From an uncultured Pseudomonadota bacterium (GTDB taxonomy: Bacteria > Desulfobacterota_B > Binatia > UBA9968): a DNA stretch of 7,755 bases. The stretch is taken from assembly GCA_946478635.1 (NCBI GenBank), contig CAMLCX010000215.1, positions 1-7,755 on the forward strand, read 5' to 3'. A model generated the notes under the pieces. It did no database searches, had not been told where the DNA came from, and worked only from the letters and a program-made list of their open reading frames with translations. Below, in pieces: positions 1-6,497 of the stretch. Every line of letters begins with the position of its first letter. The stretch's first letter is position 1. The translations under genes and the position numbers were made by a program.

Positions 1-52
1 CGGTGGCCATGAAACCGATCAGCGCGATGTTCTGTGTCGGCGATTTCGGCAA
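1..52 (-). CDS. aroK: Shikimate kinase, N-terminal fragment (runs off left edge)
   Basis: Only the first 17 codons are in the window. They read as a short lead followed by NIALIGFMAT, which matches the first beta strand and the start of the Walker A P-loop of shikimate kinases (family pattern LIGFMGxGK); the next base fits the expected glycine. The enzyme phosphorylates shikimate with ATP in the cytoplasm, the fifth step of the chorismate pathway. The start chosen is TTG at 50-52, six codons before the conserved NIALIG. No ATG occurs at a suitable distance, and no clear Shine-Dalgarno is visible. It follows the aroC stop after five bases, so it is almost certainly co-transcribed and probably translationally coupled with aroC. 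The P-loop has Ala where Gly is commoner (FMAT rather than FMGT), a mild variation. Identity rests on a short motif plus the aroC neighbour, both of which agree. Confidence 0.82.
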   Translation of the reverse strand, partial: MPKSPTQNIALIGFMAT

Positions 53-57
53 GGCGG

Positions 58-1254
58 CTAGTAGTTTTTGATCTGTTCCAGGTAGCTTTCGTAATTGCGC
101 CTGATTTCGCGCAACGAGTCGCCGCCGAATTTTTCCAAAAATGCTTTGGCGATCTCGAAGGCGACGACCGATTCGCCGACCACCGCCGCGGCGGGCGCAG
201 CGCAAACATCCGAGCGCTCAACCGATGCATCGGTCGGTTGCTTGGAACGAAGATCCACCGACTGCAACGGGCTCATCAAAGTGGAGATCGGTTTCATGGC
301 GACCCGGACCACCAGCGGCGCACCGTTGGTCATGCCGCCTTCCGTGCCGCCCGAGTTGTTGCTGCCGCGGTAAAATCCCGTCGGCACAATGCGCGGGGTT
401 CCTTCGCTGACCATCTTGGTTGGGTCGAAGAATATCTCATCATGCACCTGCGAACCGCGCCGACGAGCCATTTCAAAGCCGAGGCCGATTTCGACGCCCT
501 TCATGGCTTGAATGCTCATCAAGGCCTGGGCCAAGCGGCCATCGAGCTTGCGATCCCACTGGGTATGGGAACCCAAACCCGGCGGCAGCCCGAGCGCAAC
601 GACTTCGAAAATACCCCCGAGTGTGTTGCCCTCTTTCTTACACTCCTCGATCAAAGCAATCATCTTGGTTTCGGCGTCGCTGTCCGCCGTGCGCACGGCA
701 GACTCTTCCGAGCGGGCGTAAATTTCATCGAAGGAGAGCCCGCTCAAATTCGCCGCCACATTGCCGAGAGAGCGGATATAGCCCATGACGCGGATACCGA
801 AGGGCGCAAGTAATTGTTTCGCAAACGACCCGACCGCGGTGCGCGCCACGGTCTCGCGCGCGCTCGCCCGTTCCAGGATATCGCGAACATCGGCGCGGTC
901 GTACTTGAGCACGCCGTTGAGATCCGCATGGCCCGGACGCGGTTTGGTGACGGCGATCTTATCATCGCGGTCCTCGGGCAGAGCGGACATCTTCTTTGTC
1001 CAGTTTTTCCAATCGCGGTTTTCGATTCCCAGGGCCACGGGCGCGCCGATGGTCTCGCCCCAGCGAATGCCGGAACGCACCTGCGCTTCGTCCTTCTCGA
1101 TCAGCATACGGCCGCCGCGTCCGTAGCCTTGCTGGCGGCGCCACAGATCATGATTGATCTTGCCAATATCAATAGGAAAGCCCGCCGGCACCCCGTCGAT
1201 GATCATGGTCAGACAGGGCCCGTGCGACTCTCCCGCCGTGAAGTAACGCAACAT
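58..1254 (-). CDS. aroC: Chorismate synthase
   Basis: AroC converts 5-enolpyruvylshikimate-3-phosphate to chorismate, the last step of the shikimate pathway, using reduced FMN without net redox change. The 398-residue product is full length for the longer bacterial form. Family signatures are all visible: GESHG at 8-12 with the catalytic-region His, GRGGRM at 45-50, RPGHAD at 106-111 with the second conserved His, RASARET at 129-135, GGTEGG at 302-307, MKPISTL at 320-326 and RSDVCAAPA at 347-355. The start is ATG, preceded by AGGA (1263-1266) with 8-base spacing. It lies 40 bases downstream of pilQ and 5 bases upstream of aroK. No promoter or terminator is evident in the 40-base gap, so it is probably read from the pil operon, giving a housekeeping gene downstream of pilus genes. 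No frameshift or missing key residue was seen. Confidence 0.98.
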   Translation of the reverse strand: MLRYFTAGESHGPCLTMIIDGVPAGFPIDIGKINHDLWRRQQGYGRGGRMLIEKDEAQVRSGIRWGETIGAPVALGIENRDWKNWTKKMSALPEDRDDKIAVTKPRPGHADLNGVLKYDRADVRDILERASARETVARTAVGSFAKQLLAPFGIRVMGYIRSLGNVAANLSGLSFDEIYARSEESAVRTADSDAETKMIALIEECKKEGNTLGGIFEVVALGLPPGLGSHTQWDRKLDGRLAQALMSIQAMKGVEIGLGFEMARRRGSQVHDEIFFDPTKMVSEGTPRIVPTGFYRGSNNSGGTEGGMTNGAPLVVRVAMKPISTLMSPLQSVDLRSKQPTDASVERSDVCAAPAAAVVGESVVAFEIAKAFLEKFGGDSLREIRRNYESYLEQIKNY

Positions 1255-1262
1255 GCGGGGTA

Positions 1263-1266
1263 TCCT
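1263..1266 (-). promoter_or_regulatory. Ribosome binding site of aroC
   Basis: AGGA on the minus strand, eight bases before the aroC ATG, inside the 40-base pilQ-aroC gap. It suggests aroC is initiated independently on the mRNA rather than by tight coupling to pilQ. Confidence 0.55.
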
Positions 1267-1294
1267 AACTTAATCTATAAACGCAGGCTAGGGG

Positions 1295-3232
1295 TTAAGG
1301 AGTTGGCGCAGCTTGCGCTCCTTGCGTCTGTTTCAACTGATCGCGCCAGAGCTGCTCCGCTGTCGGCAGGTTCTCTGACCCGGCGGCAAGAATTCTCGGC
1401 GTTATGAAGACGACCAGCTCTTCAAAGTCCTTCTGCCAGGAAGATTTTTTGAAGAGCCAGCCAAGGACGGGGATGTCCTTGAGGTAGGGCACTCCAGTAT
1501 CCGAATTGGAACTCGTATCCTTCATGATGCCGCCGATAACAACCGTTTCACCGTCTCTGACCAAGACATTGGCTTTGGCCTCCCGGGTGTTCTCCTGGGG
1601 GATGCCGTCGACCGTTCTGCCGAAATCCAATGTGCTCGATTTGGCTGTGATGTTCAACAGAACAAAACCATCGGCGGAAACCTGCGGTGTGACTTTTAGG
1701 GTTATCCCCGCGCGGATTTCACGCAGGCTGCCGGCTTCGCCGACGGTCGCCGCGGAGGTTCGAATCCTGACGATGTTGGCGCTTTCGATTTGCGACTCCT
1801 TGTTATTCAGCGTGACCACCGACGGCCGGGAGATAATTTTTACGTTACCTTCCGCTTCGGCGGCTGATAACACACTGGTGATATTGTTGCCAAAATAGCC
1901 AAAACGAAATCCACTTGTTGGAATGAGCAGTTGATTTAACGCCGGCGTCGGTTGCTGCCCTCCGGCGAATGGCGGACCTGCGATAAACCGCGAGCTGGTG
2001 CGCACGCGGCCGTCATTAAAGAGCGATTCCATTTCGATGCCCAGAGCTCGCGAAAAAGTCGGCGTCGTTTCGATGAGATTGGACTCGATCAAAACTTGCG
2101 GGGTTCGCGTATCCAGCTTCGCCACTAATGCGTTCACATCCTCGATCGATTTCTGGATGTCACGCACCATGATAGTGTTGCTGCGGTCATCGAAGACCAA
2201 TGCCGCATCTGTGCGACGGCTCATGAGTTGTTTGATTTTCGGCTCGAGTTCCTTCGCCGTGGCGTAATTCAAATTGAAATAAACCGTTTGCATCGGCTCA
2301 AAAGCCTCACGCGCCGTTTTGGCGGCGAGCAGGTCGGAGCGCTCGGTTCTGAAAGTGCCCGCGGTGGAGATTCGCACGACATTGCCTATCTGTTCTTTAT
2401 CGAGACCGTTAGTCGAGATGATCAGGTCCATGGCCTGGTCCCAGGGAACTTCGAGGAGACGCAGGGTCACGCGCCGATTCACATCGGCGGTGACAATGAT
2501 GTTGAGCCCACTCACTTCGGCAAGCAAGCGAAATACGTTTTTAATATCGGCGTCTTTGAACTCGAGGGAGATTTTTTGACCGGTGTAATTTTTCTCGCCG
2601 CCTGGACGCTCCTCGGCGGAAACCGATGGCGCTCGCGGTTCGGCACTGGAGCTTGAGACACCCACACGGCGCCCCGCCTGCACGATCACGGAATTTCGCT
2701 TCGTCGCGATGTTTGCATCGACGTTGCCGATGACTATTTTCAATCCACCGTTATCCTGTGAAATCGTGTAAGCCGGAACGGCCGCGGCGGCGATCTCCGT
2801 CACAAGCCGCAAACTATTCTCACCCGCGTTGACACGCAAAGCCGACACCCAGTTGGTATCAATGCGAAAGACTTCGTCCTTTGCTGTGCCCTGCGTTTTA
2901 TCAAGGATGTCCAGGACGATGCGCGCGGGTTGCGGCAGGGTGAAGTGGCGGTATTGATTCACCGGCTGCGCAAATTTAACCTGCAATATGGTTTGGCCTC
3001 TCTCCTCGCGAACGGTGAGTTCATCGATGCCTGGACTCGGCGCCGCGGTGCTCTGAGGTTTGGCGGGAGCCGGCTTCTGCGCCATCGCTGCCTGCACGGC
3101 TTGAGCCGGACTCTTCGGCGGCGCATCGGCGGATGAACATCCCAGCATTCCGGCCATGCCGGCCAGAGCGATAAATGCGAACCGCGCGCATGCGTCTGCG
3201 TCAACCTTCGCAGGTGTTTTAAAACATTTCAT
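1295..3232 (-). CDS. pilQ: Type IV pilus secretin PilQ
   Basis: PilQ is the outer-membrane ring through which the pilus leaves the cell. The order along 645 residues is: N-terminal signal sequence (1-31) ending in MLGC with Cys32, a possible lipoprotein cleavage site; a Pro/Ala-rich linker (about 37-67); one peptidoglycan-binding AMIN domain (about 68-170); a Ser-rich linker (about 180-215); a secretin/TonB short N-terminal domain (about 221-291, beginning ISLEFKDADIKNVFRLLAEV); a secretin N1-type domain (about 315-375, YFNLNYATAKEL, then DDRSNTIMVRD); and the secretin beta-barrel domain (about 378-615), with VKIISRPSVVTLNN, the VPYLKDIPVLGWLFK signature and the terminal ELVVFITPRIL. It is shorter than many PilQ proteins, which carry extra AMIN repeats. 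The start is ATG, with GGGGA 7 bases upstream inside the 24-base gap after pilP. It is the last pilus gene of the operon, with aroC following. Confidence 0.97.
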   Translation of the reverse strand: MKCFKTPAKVDADACARFAFIALAGMAGMLGCSSADAPPKSPAQAVQAAMAQKPAPAKPQSTAAPSPGIDELTVREERGQTILQVKFAQPVNQYRHFTLPQPARIVLDILDKTQGTAKDEVFRIDTNWVSALRVNAGENSLRLVTEIAAAAVPAYTISQDNGGLKIVIGNVDANIATKRNSVIVQAGRRVGVSSSSAEPRAPSVSAEERPGGEKNYTGQKISLEFKDADIKNVFRLLAEVSGLNIIVTADVNRRVTLRLLEVPWDQAMDLIISTNGLDKEQIGNVVRISTAGTFRTERSDLLAAKTAREAFEPMQTVYFNLNYATAKELEPKIKQLMSRRTDAALVFDDRSNTIMVRDIQKSIEDVNALVAKLDTRTPQVLIESNLIETTPTFSRALGIEMESLFNDGRVRTSSRFIAGPPFAGGQQPTPALNQLLIPTSGFRFGYFGNNITSVLSAAEAEGNVKIISRPSVVTLNNKESQIESANIVRIRTSAATVGEAGSLREIRAGITLKVTPQVSADGFVLLNITAKSSTLDFGRTVDGIPQENTREAKANVLVRDGETVVIGGIMKDTSSNSDTGVPYLKDIPVLGWLFKKSSWQKDFEELVVFITPRILAAGSENLPTAEQLWRDQLKQTQGAQAAPTP

Positions 3233-3256
3233 GAAATGATCCCCGCTTGATCTGCC

Positions 3257-3886
3257 TTATTCCGTCAAAAGCTTGATGCTCACGTCGCGCTTCTTACTCG
3301 CGCCGTAATCATCGGAGAAGAACTCTTCCACCACAACTTCATTCCGGTGAATCGCTTTTACTTTGCCGTCATTGCTCCCGATCGGAGTGCCGACTTTGAC
3401 GACGTAGCCGAGCCCGGCGCCATCCTCGACCATGGCGCGCGGCTCCTTAATGTCCCAGATGATCGCGACCAGCTTCAACTGACTGAGCTCGTTGCGTTCA
3501 AGCGGCGACAAGTTCTCCCGTGTCGGCCGAGTGACCTTGCTTCTAAGCGTCATTGGACGAAAAGGGTCGCGATCGGATCCCTTGAGTTCGACGGGCGCGG
3601 CAGGCGCCACCGGGCTCTTCTTCGGCAGGTTCAAGTCGACCGGACCGGCCTTGGATTCTGCCTTCGTGGCGGTTCCGAAGGTTTCCCGCAGTTTTTCTTT
3701 AGCCGCACCCGTCAAATCCTGCAACGATTTTCCAATCGTAGCGGGCGCCTTCCCGAGCTTGTCGACCGCCTCTTTCATCTGCTCGGACGGCGTGCGAATC
3801 GTTTCCTCGGCGGAAAAGCTTCTTCCTGCAAGTACGCCGACACAGGCAATCATGACCAGCGAAAAAATATGTGCTTTTGTTGACAT
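3257..3886 (-). CDS. pilP: Type IV pilus alignment protein PilP
   Basis: PilP is the periplasmic link between the PilN/PilO inner-membrane complex and the secretin PilQ. The 209-residue product has an N-terminal signal (hydrophobic about 7-20) with a plausible signal peptidase I site after SFSA (residue 26). A helical, Lys/Glu/Ala-rich segment (about 32-75) and a Pro-rich linker (about 85-100) follow. The C-terminal PilP beta domain (about 106-208) starts with RDPFRP, then LSPLERNELSQLKLVAIIWD, MVEDGAGLGYVVKVGTPIG and EVVVEEF, all typical of the family. Many PilP proteins are lipoproteins. Here the only early Cys (residue 15, context MIAC) sits inside the hydrophobic run, so lipidation is doubtful. 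The start is ATG, with GGTGA six bases upstream overlapping the pilO stop codon; the gap to pilO is six bases. Confidence 0.95.
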   Translation of the reverse strand: MSTKAHIFSLVMIACVGVLAGRSFSAEETIRTPSEQMKEAVDKLGKAPATIGKSLQDLTGAAKEKLRETFGTATKAESKAGPVDLNLPKKSPVAPAAPVELKGSDRDPFRPMTLRSKVTRPTRENLSPLERNELSQLKLVAIIWDIKEPRAMVEDGAGLGYVVKVGTPIGSNDGKVKAIHRNEVVVEEFFSDDYGASKKRDVSIKLLTE

Positions 3887-3892
3887 GGTCGA

Positions 3893-4516
3893 TCACCGTT
3901 TGGTCTTCGCCGCTTTGGCCTTATCCTCGGCGACCTTTTTTCGCTCGGCTTCATCGAGAAAACGAAAGGCGGTGGCCACGCTGGTGGTTTCGAGTACGAC
4001 ACGGTCGCCGGCGACGGTGGGATTCTTAAAACCGATATTGTCGATATTGACCAACCGATTCATCCGACCGACTTCATCGAAAAAGCTGACCGTGTTGTGA
4101 AAATTGCCTTTGACGGTGATATCCACCGGCACTTCCGCGTAAAAGTCCCGAAAGGCTTCCGGTCGCGGCCGAAATAATAAAACATCGAGCCCGACTTGCT
4201 GGGCTTTGGCGGAAATATTGCTGAGGAGCTCGGCGATTTCGCCCTTCTCCGGCAGCTGCGCAACGGCCTTTTTCAATTCCGCGTCGAGCTGCTGCAGATC
4301 CTTGCGCAGGCGCAATAAATTGGCCGACTTTTGTGTTTTGACCATTTTTTCATTCTGGGCGATTTCCACGCTGTCGGCGAGTTTCGCCACTTGTTCAGCG
4401 CGTGGGCTAAACAAAAAACTATAGTAAAGCGCCGCGATTAAAATAATCGTCACGACCAGAATCCCCACTTTTTGGATTCCCGGGCGTTCAAGAATATTGT
4501 CGAGGAGCTCGTTCAA
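3893..4516 (-). CDS. pilO: Type IV pilus inner-membrane assembly protein PilO
   Basis: PilO is a bitopic inner-membrane protein that dimerises with PilN and connects the cytoplasmic PilM ring to periplasmic PilP. The 207-residue product has a short cytoplasmic N-terminus, one transmembrane helix (about 17-36), a heptad-like coiled coil (about 40-90, rich in Leu/Lys/Glu/Gln), and a ferredoxin-like periplasmic domain (about 93-178). That domain contains QVGLDVLLFRPRPE, YAEVPVDITVKGNFHNTVSFFDEVGRM and LVNIDNI, the core PilO pattern. A basic low-complexity tail (about 189-207) follows. The start is TTG at 4514-4516, overlapping the pilN stop (TTGA). It is supported by GAGGAG eight bases upstream and by the absence of any other start before the membrane helix. 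Confidence 0.95.
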   Translation of the reverse strand: MNELLDNILERPGIQKVGILVVTIILIAALYYSFLFSPRAEQVAKLADSVEIAQNEKMVKTQKSANLLRLRKDLQQLDAELKKAVAQLPEKGEIAELLSNISAKAQQVGLDVLLFRPRPEAFRDFYAEVPVDITVKGNFHNTVSFFDEVGRMNRLVNIDNIGFKNPTVAGDRVVLETTSVATAFRFLDEAERKKVAEDKAKAAKTKR

Positions 4517-5121
4517 CTCTTTTTCTCCTCTTTTTTCACAGGCGCAGCGGGTTTGGCGGCGGCGGGCGGAGGGGGTGGCGGCCGATAAACAACCCGCGCT
4601 TTGATGGCAAATTTCTTGAGAGCCGCCGTCGGACCGGCTCCCTGCGTTGTCTCAATGAGCTCGACATTAATGAAATATTTGGATGTCGCGAGCGATCTCA
4701 TAAAATTGGCGACGGTTTCGTTATCCGTGGCCAAGCCGTTCATCGTGACATTGCCTCCGCCTTCGCGCAGATCCGTGAGCCACAGACTGGCCGGCGTCGC
4801 CGATGAAAGACTCGTCATGACCAGCACCGGGCCGCTCTTTTTATTGTTGAGATCTTCGATAATCTTCTGCTTGCCGCGCAGCTCCTTGATCTTGACCTGC
4901 AGGTCTGAGACTTCTTTGACTTTGGTATTGAGGGCCTGAAGCTCGGTGCGCAGTCCGGCGAGCTCTTTTTCCAAACTCGTGAGCAAATAGGATTGATACC
5001 CAAAACCGCCGAGCAGAATGATCAGCGCCGCGCCCAAAACCGCCGAACCGATAATAATCTCCCGGCGGCGCGTGACTTCCGCCCGCAATTCTTTGATCGG
5101 CAGAAGATTGATGCGAATCAT
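4513..5121 (-). CDS. pilN: Type IV pilus inner-membrane assembly protein PilN
   Basis: PilN pairs with PilO in the inner membrane and recruits PilM on the cytoplasmic side. The 202-residue product opens with MIRINLLP, the conserved PilM-binding peptide that docks in the PilM cleft. It continues with a basic pre-membrane stretch (RRR at 18-20), one transmembrane helix (about 22-45), a periplasmic coiled coil (about 48-95) and a ferredoxin-like domain (about 98-180; ASLWLTDLREGGGNVTMNGLA is the typical core). The last 22 residues are unusual: six consecutive prolines (181-186), then an Ala/Pro/Lys/Glu tail. The ATG overlaps the pilM stop as ATGA, with GGAGA twelve bases upstream. At its 3' end the TGA overlaps the TTG start of pilO, so pilM-pilN-pilO translation is probably coupled. 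Confidence 0.96.
   Translation of the reverse strand: MIRINLLPIKELRAEVTRRREIIIGSAVLGAALIILLGGFGYQSYLLTSLEKELAGLRTELQALNTKVKEVSDLQVKIKELRGKQKIIEDLNNKKSGPVLVMTSLSSATPASLWLTDLREGGGNVTMNGLATDNETVANFMRSLATSKYFINVELIETTQGAGPTAALKKFAIKARVVYRPPPPPPAAAKPAAPVKKEEKKS
4525..4530 (-). promoter_or_regulatory. Ribosome binding site deciding the pilO TTG start
   Basis: GAGGAG on the minus strand, eight bases before TTG at 4514-4516. It lies in the last codons of pilN and supports TTG, rather than a later GTG inside the membrane helix, as the pilO start. Confidence 0.7.
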
Positions 5122-6218
5122 CTGTCGCCAGGTCTCCGGATCGACAATCCCGCACCAACGGCGAAGTAGGGCGCTACGTCGAGCAAATAATTGCGATCGA
5201 TACTGCGATGCACGTTGAAGGCTCGAAAGGGCTCGCTCAGGCGAGTCGGCACGCCCATGCGCTCTTCCAGCAAGACGCGGAGCCCGGCGAGTTTCGCGCC
5301 GCCGCCGCTCAGGTAGATCGACTTGAGGCTCTCGCTGTCCTCCGAGGGTAGCGCGCCGTAAAGGCTTACGGTCCGGCGCACCTCGTCCGCCAGCTCCTCT
5401 GAGGTGGATCGCAGCGCGGCCGTAACATCCGCTTCTGTTTTACCCTCGGCATGGCCGGTTGTTTTAACCGCCTCCGCCGCTTCGATCTCCAAACCAAGCT
5501 CGCGGGCGAGCGTGTCGGTGAAGTAGGCGCCGCCTAGAGATAAATCCCCGGTAAAAATAGAAATACCCTTATGCAGAAGCGTGATGCTCGTATATTGAGC
5601 GCCGACATGGATAAGCGCCACCACGCCGCTTTCAGCGTCGGCGCCGTAGTTGACTTCGTACATGTTTTCCAGGGCAAAGTAGTCGACATCCATCACCGTG
5701 GGTATCAGGCCCGCCGCTTCAATAGTTTCGGTGTAGCTGTTAATAATTTCTTTCTTTACCGCAACCAACAATACATCCATCTTGTTTCCATCGGCGGCTT
5801 CGTGCACGACTTGGTAGTCAAGATTGACGTTTTCCAAGCTGTCCGGAATGATATTTTGCGCCTCGAATTCGATATTGGCTTCCAATTCCGCCGGCTCCTG
5901 CTTGGGCATCTGCACTTTTTTCATGATCACCGCGCGACCAGGAACGGCGGAGATGACCTGCTTTGACTTAACGCCGTTTTCTTGAATCAATCGGCGAATC
6001 ACATCCACCACCGGTTGCGCATCAACGATCATGTTGTTCTGGATAGCGTTTTCGGGCAGGGGCAGAATTCCAAGATTGAGAACGCGGTAACTGGTTTTAT
6101 CGACCGCGGCCTCGACCATTTTTATCGAGCTCGAACCAATATCCAACGCAACGTAACCGTCGTTGGAGCTCAACAGGTTAAGCGAACCGAAATTCAAATT
6201 TTTCAAGAACGACAGCAT
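5118..6218 (-). CDS. pilM: Type IV pilus assembly ATPase-fold protein PilM
   Basis: PilM is a cytoplasmic actin/FtsA-fold protein that forms the base of the pilus alignment complex by binding the N-terminal peptide of PilN. The 366-residue product is of usual length. The actin-fold motifs are in place: phosphate-1 loop YVALDIGSSSIKMVE (22-36), conserved AVPGRAVIMKKVQMP (91-105), EFEAQNIIP (118-126), phosphate-2 region VALIHVGAQYTSITLL (200-215), and the adenosine motif YLSGGGAKLAGL (302-313). PYFAVGAGLSIR (350-361) closes the fold. The ATG lies one base after the stop of the upstream HTH gene (TAG-C-ATG). I see no Shine-Dalgarno within 20 bases, so translation is probably coupled to the HTH gene. 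It overlaps pilN by four bases. Confidence 0.97.
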   Translation of the reverse strand: MLSFLKNLNFGSLNLLSSNDGYVALDIGSSSIKMVEAAVDKTSYRVLNLGILPLPENAIQNNMIVDAQPVVDVIRRLIQENGVKSKQVISAVPGRAVIMKKVQMPKQEPAELEANIEFEAQNIIPDSLENVNLDYQVVHEAADGNKMDVLLVAVKKEIINSYTETIEAAGLIPTVMDVDYFALENMYEVNYGADAESGVVALIHVGAQYTSITLLHKGISIFTGDLSLGGAYFTDTLARELGLEIEAAEAVKTTGHAEGKTEADVTAALRSTSEELADEVRRTVSLYGALPSEDSESLKSIYLSGGGAKLAGLRVLLEERMGVPTRLSEPFRAFNVHRSIDRNYLLDVAPYFAVGAGLSIRRPGDR

Positions 6219-6219
6219 G

Positions 6220-6429
6220 CTATTGCTTGAATAAGGTATGCTTTTGCTCGATGGTCAATCCAAGCGCAAGAAGAATCTTTCTTTTAGTGGCCAGACGACA
6301 GTCTTTTCCTTTTTCTATGCGATCGAGCGTCAACGGCGAAATGCCGGCAAGCCGCGCCAACTCCGCTTTGCTGAGCATTTGCGCTTCGCGAATTTTTTTT
6401 ACGTTGTTCGCTTGTTCCATTGCCGCCAC
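6220..6429 (-). CDS. Small XRE/Cro-CI-type helix-turn-helix protein
   Basis: This is a single-domain DNA-binding protein of 69 residues (66 if the internal ATG is used). The XRE helix-turn-helix is clear: VKKIREAQMLS (10-20), helix 2 KAELARLAGI (21-30), recognition helix SPLTLDRIEKG (31-41), then ATKRKILLALGL (47-58), the usual fourth helix. There is no second domain, so no ligand or protease site is visible. The start is uncertain: GTG at 6427-6429 or ATG at 6418-6420, neither with a strong Shine-Dalgarno. It is the first gene of the pil transcription unit, with its stop one base from the pilM ATG, which suggests a role in regulating, or translationally priming, the pilus assembly genes. That role is inferred from position; the DNA-binding fold is seen in the sequence. 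Its DNA target is unknown, although tandem 10-bp repeats lie about 70 bases upstream. Confidence 0.88.
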   Translation of the reverse strand: MAAMEQANNVKKIREAQMLSKAELARLAGISPLTLDRIEKGKDCRLATKRKILLALGLTIEQKHTLFKQ

Positions 6430-6432
6430 GTC

Positions 6433-6454
6433 CCGGCAGACCCCAGCAGGCCGG
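6433..6454 (-). promoter_or_regulatory. Small GC hairpin in the leader of the HTH-pil operon
   Basis: CCGGC (6433-6437) is followed after 12 bases by its complement GCCGG (6450-6454). In the predicted mRNA this 5-bp GC stem ends three bases before the GTG start and twelve before the alternative ATG. It could partly occlude the weak ribosome binding region. It has no T-run, so it is not a terminator. A 5-bp stem may be chance in GC-rich DNA. Confidence 0.3.
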
Positions 6455-6464
6455 AAGGTGGTGA

Positions 6465-6494
6465 TTTTTAACCCGTTCCGGCCATTTAAGTCAA
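6465..6494 (-). promoter_or_regulatory. Candidate sigma-70 promoter for the HTH-pilMNOPQ operon
   Basis: On the minus strand TTGACT (6489-6494, five of six to the -35 consensus) is followed after 18 bases by TAAAAA (6465-6470, four of six to the -10 consensus). Transcription would begin near 6458, giving a leader of about 29 bases to GTG or 38 to ATG. The -35 box is good, the -10 only fair. AT-rich DNA directly upstream could act as an UP element. The position in front of the first gene of the unit supports the call. Confidence 0.45.
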
Positions 6495-6497
6495 TTA

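Noticed and set aside
6..300. A perfect 15-bp inverted match (6-20 versus 286-300) between aroK and aroC
   Set aside because: Both copies are explained by coding for conserved protein motifs (LIGFMA and AMKPI) on the same strand, and the match stops abruptly on both sides. A 15-bp match is only mildly unlikely in a window this size.
34..813. Long plus-strand open frame opposite aroC
   Set aside because: It lies entirely antisense to a complete aroC with all family motifs; its product shows no domain pattern and the frame is a by-product of GC-biased codons.
814..1407. Plus-strand open frame spanning the aroC start and pilQ end
   Set aside because: Antisense to both genes across their junction, with no recognisable protein pattern.
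2228..2656. Plus-strand open frame opposite pilQ
   Set aside because: Antisense to conserved secretin N-terminal domains; no ribosome site or family resemblance.
3842..3886. Possible lipobox in PilP (MIAC, Cys15)
   Set aside because: The Cys is in the middle of the hydrophobic run and a better signal peptidase I site (SFSA) follows, so I did not call PilP a lipoprotein.
3347..4100. Overlapping plus-strand frames opposite pilP and pilO
   Set aside because: Two long frames compete for the same stretch and both oppose well-supported genes; these are shadows.
5571..5966. Plus-strand open frame opposite pilM
   Set aside because: Antisense to the conserved centre of PilM, with no independent support.
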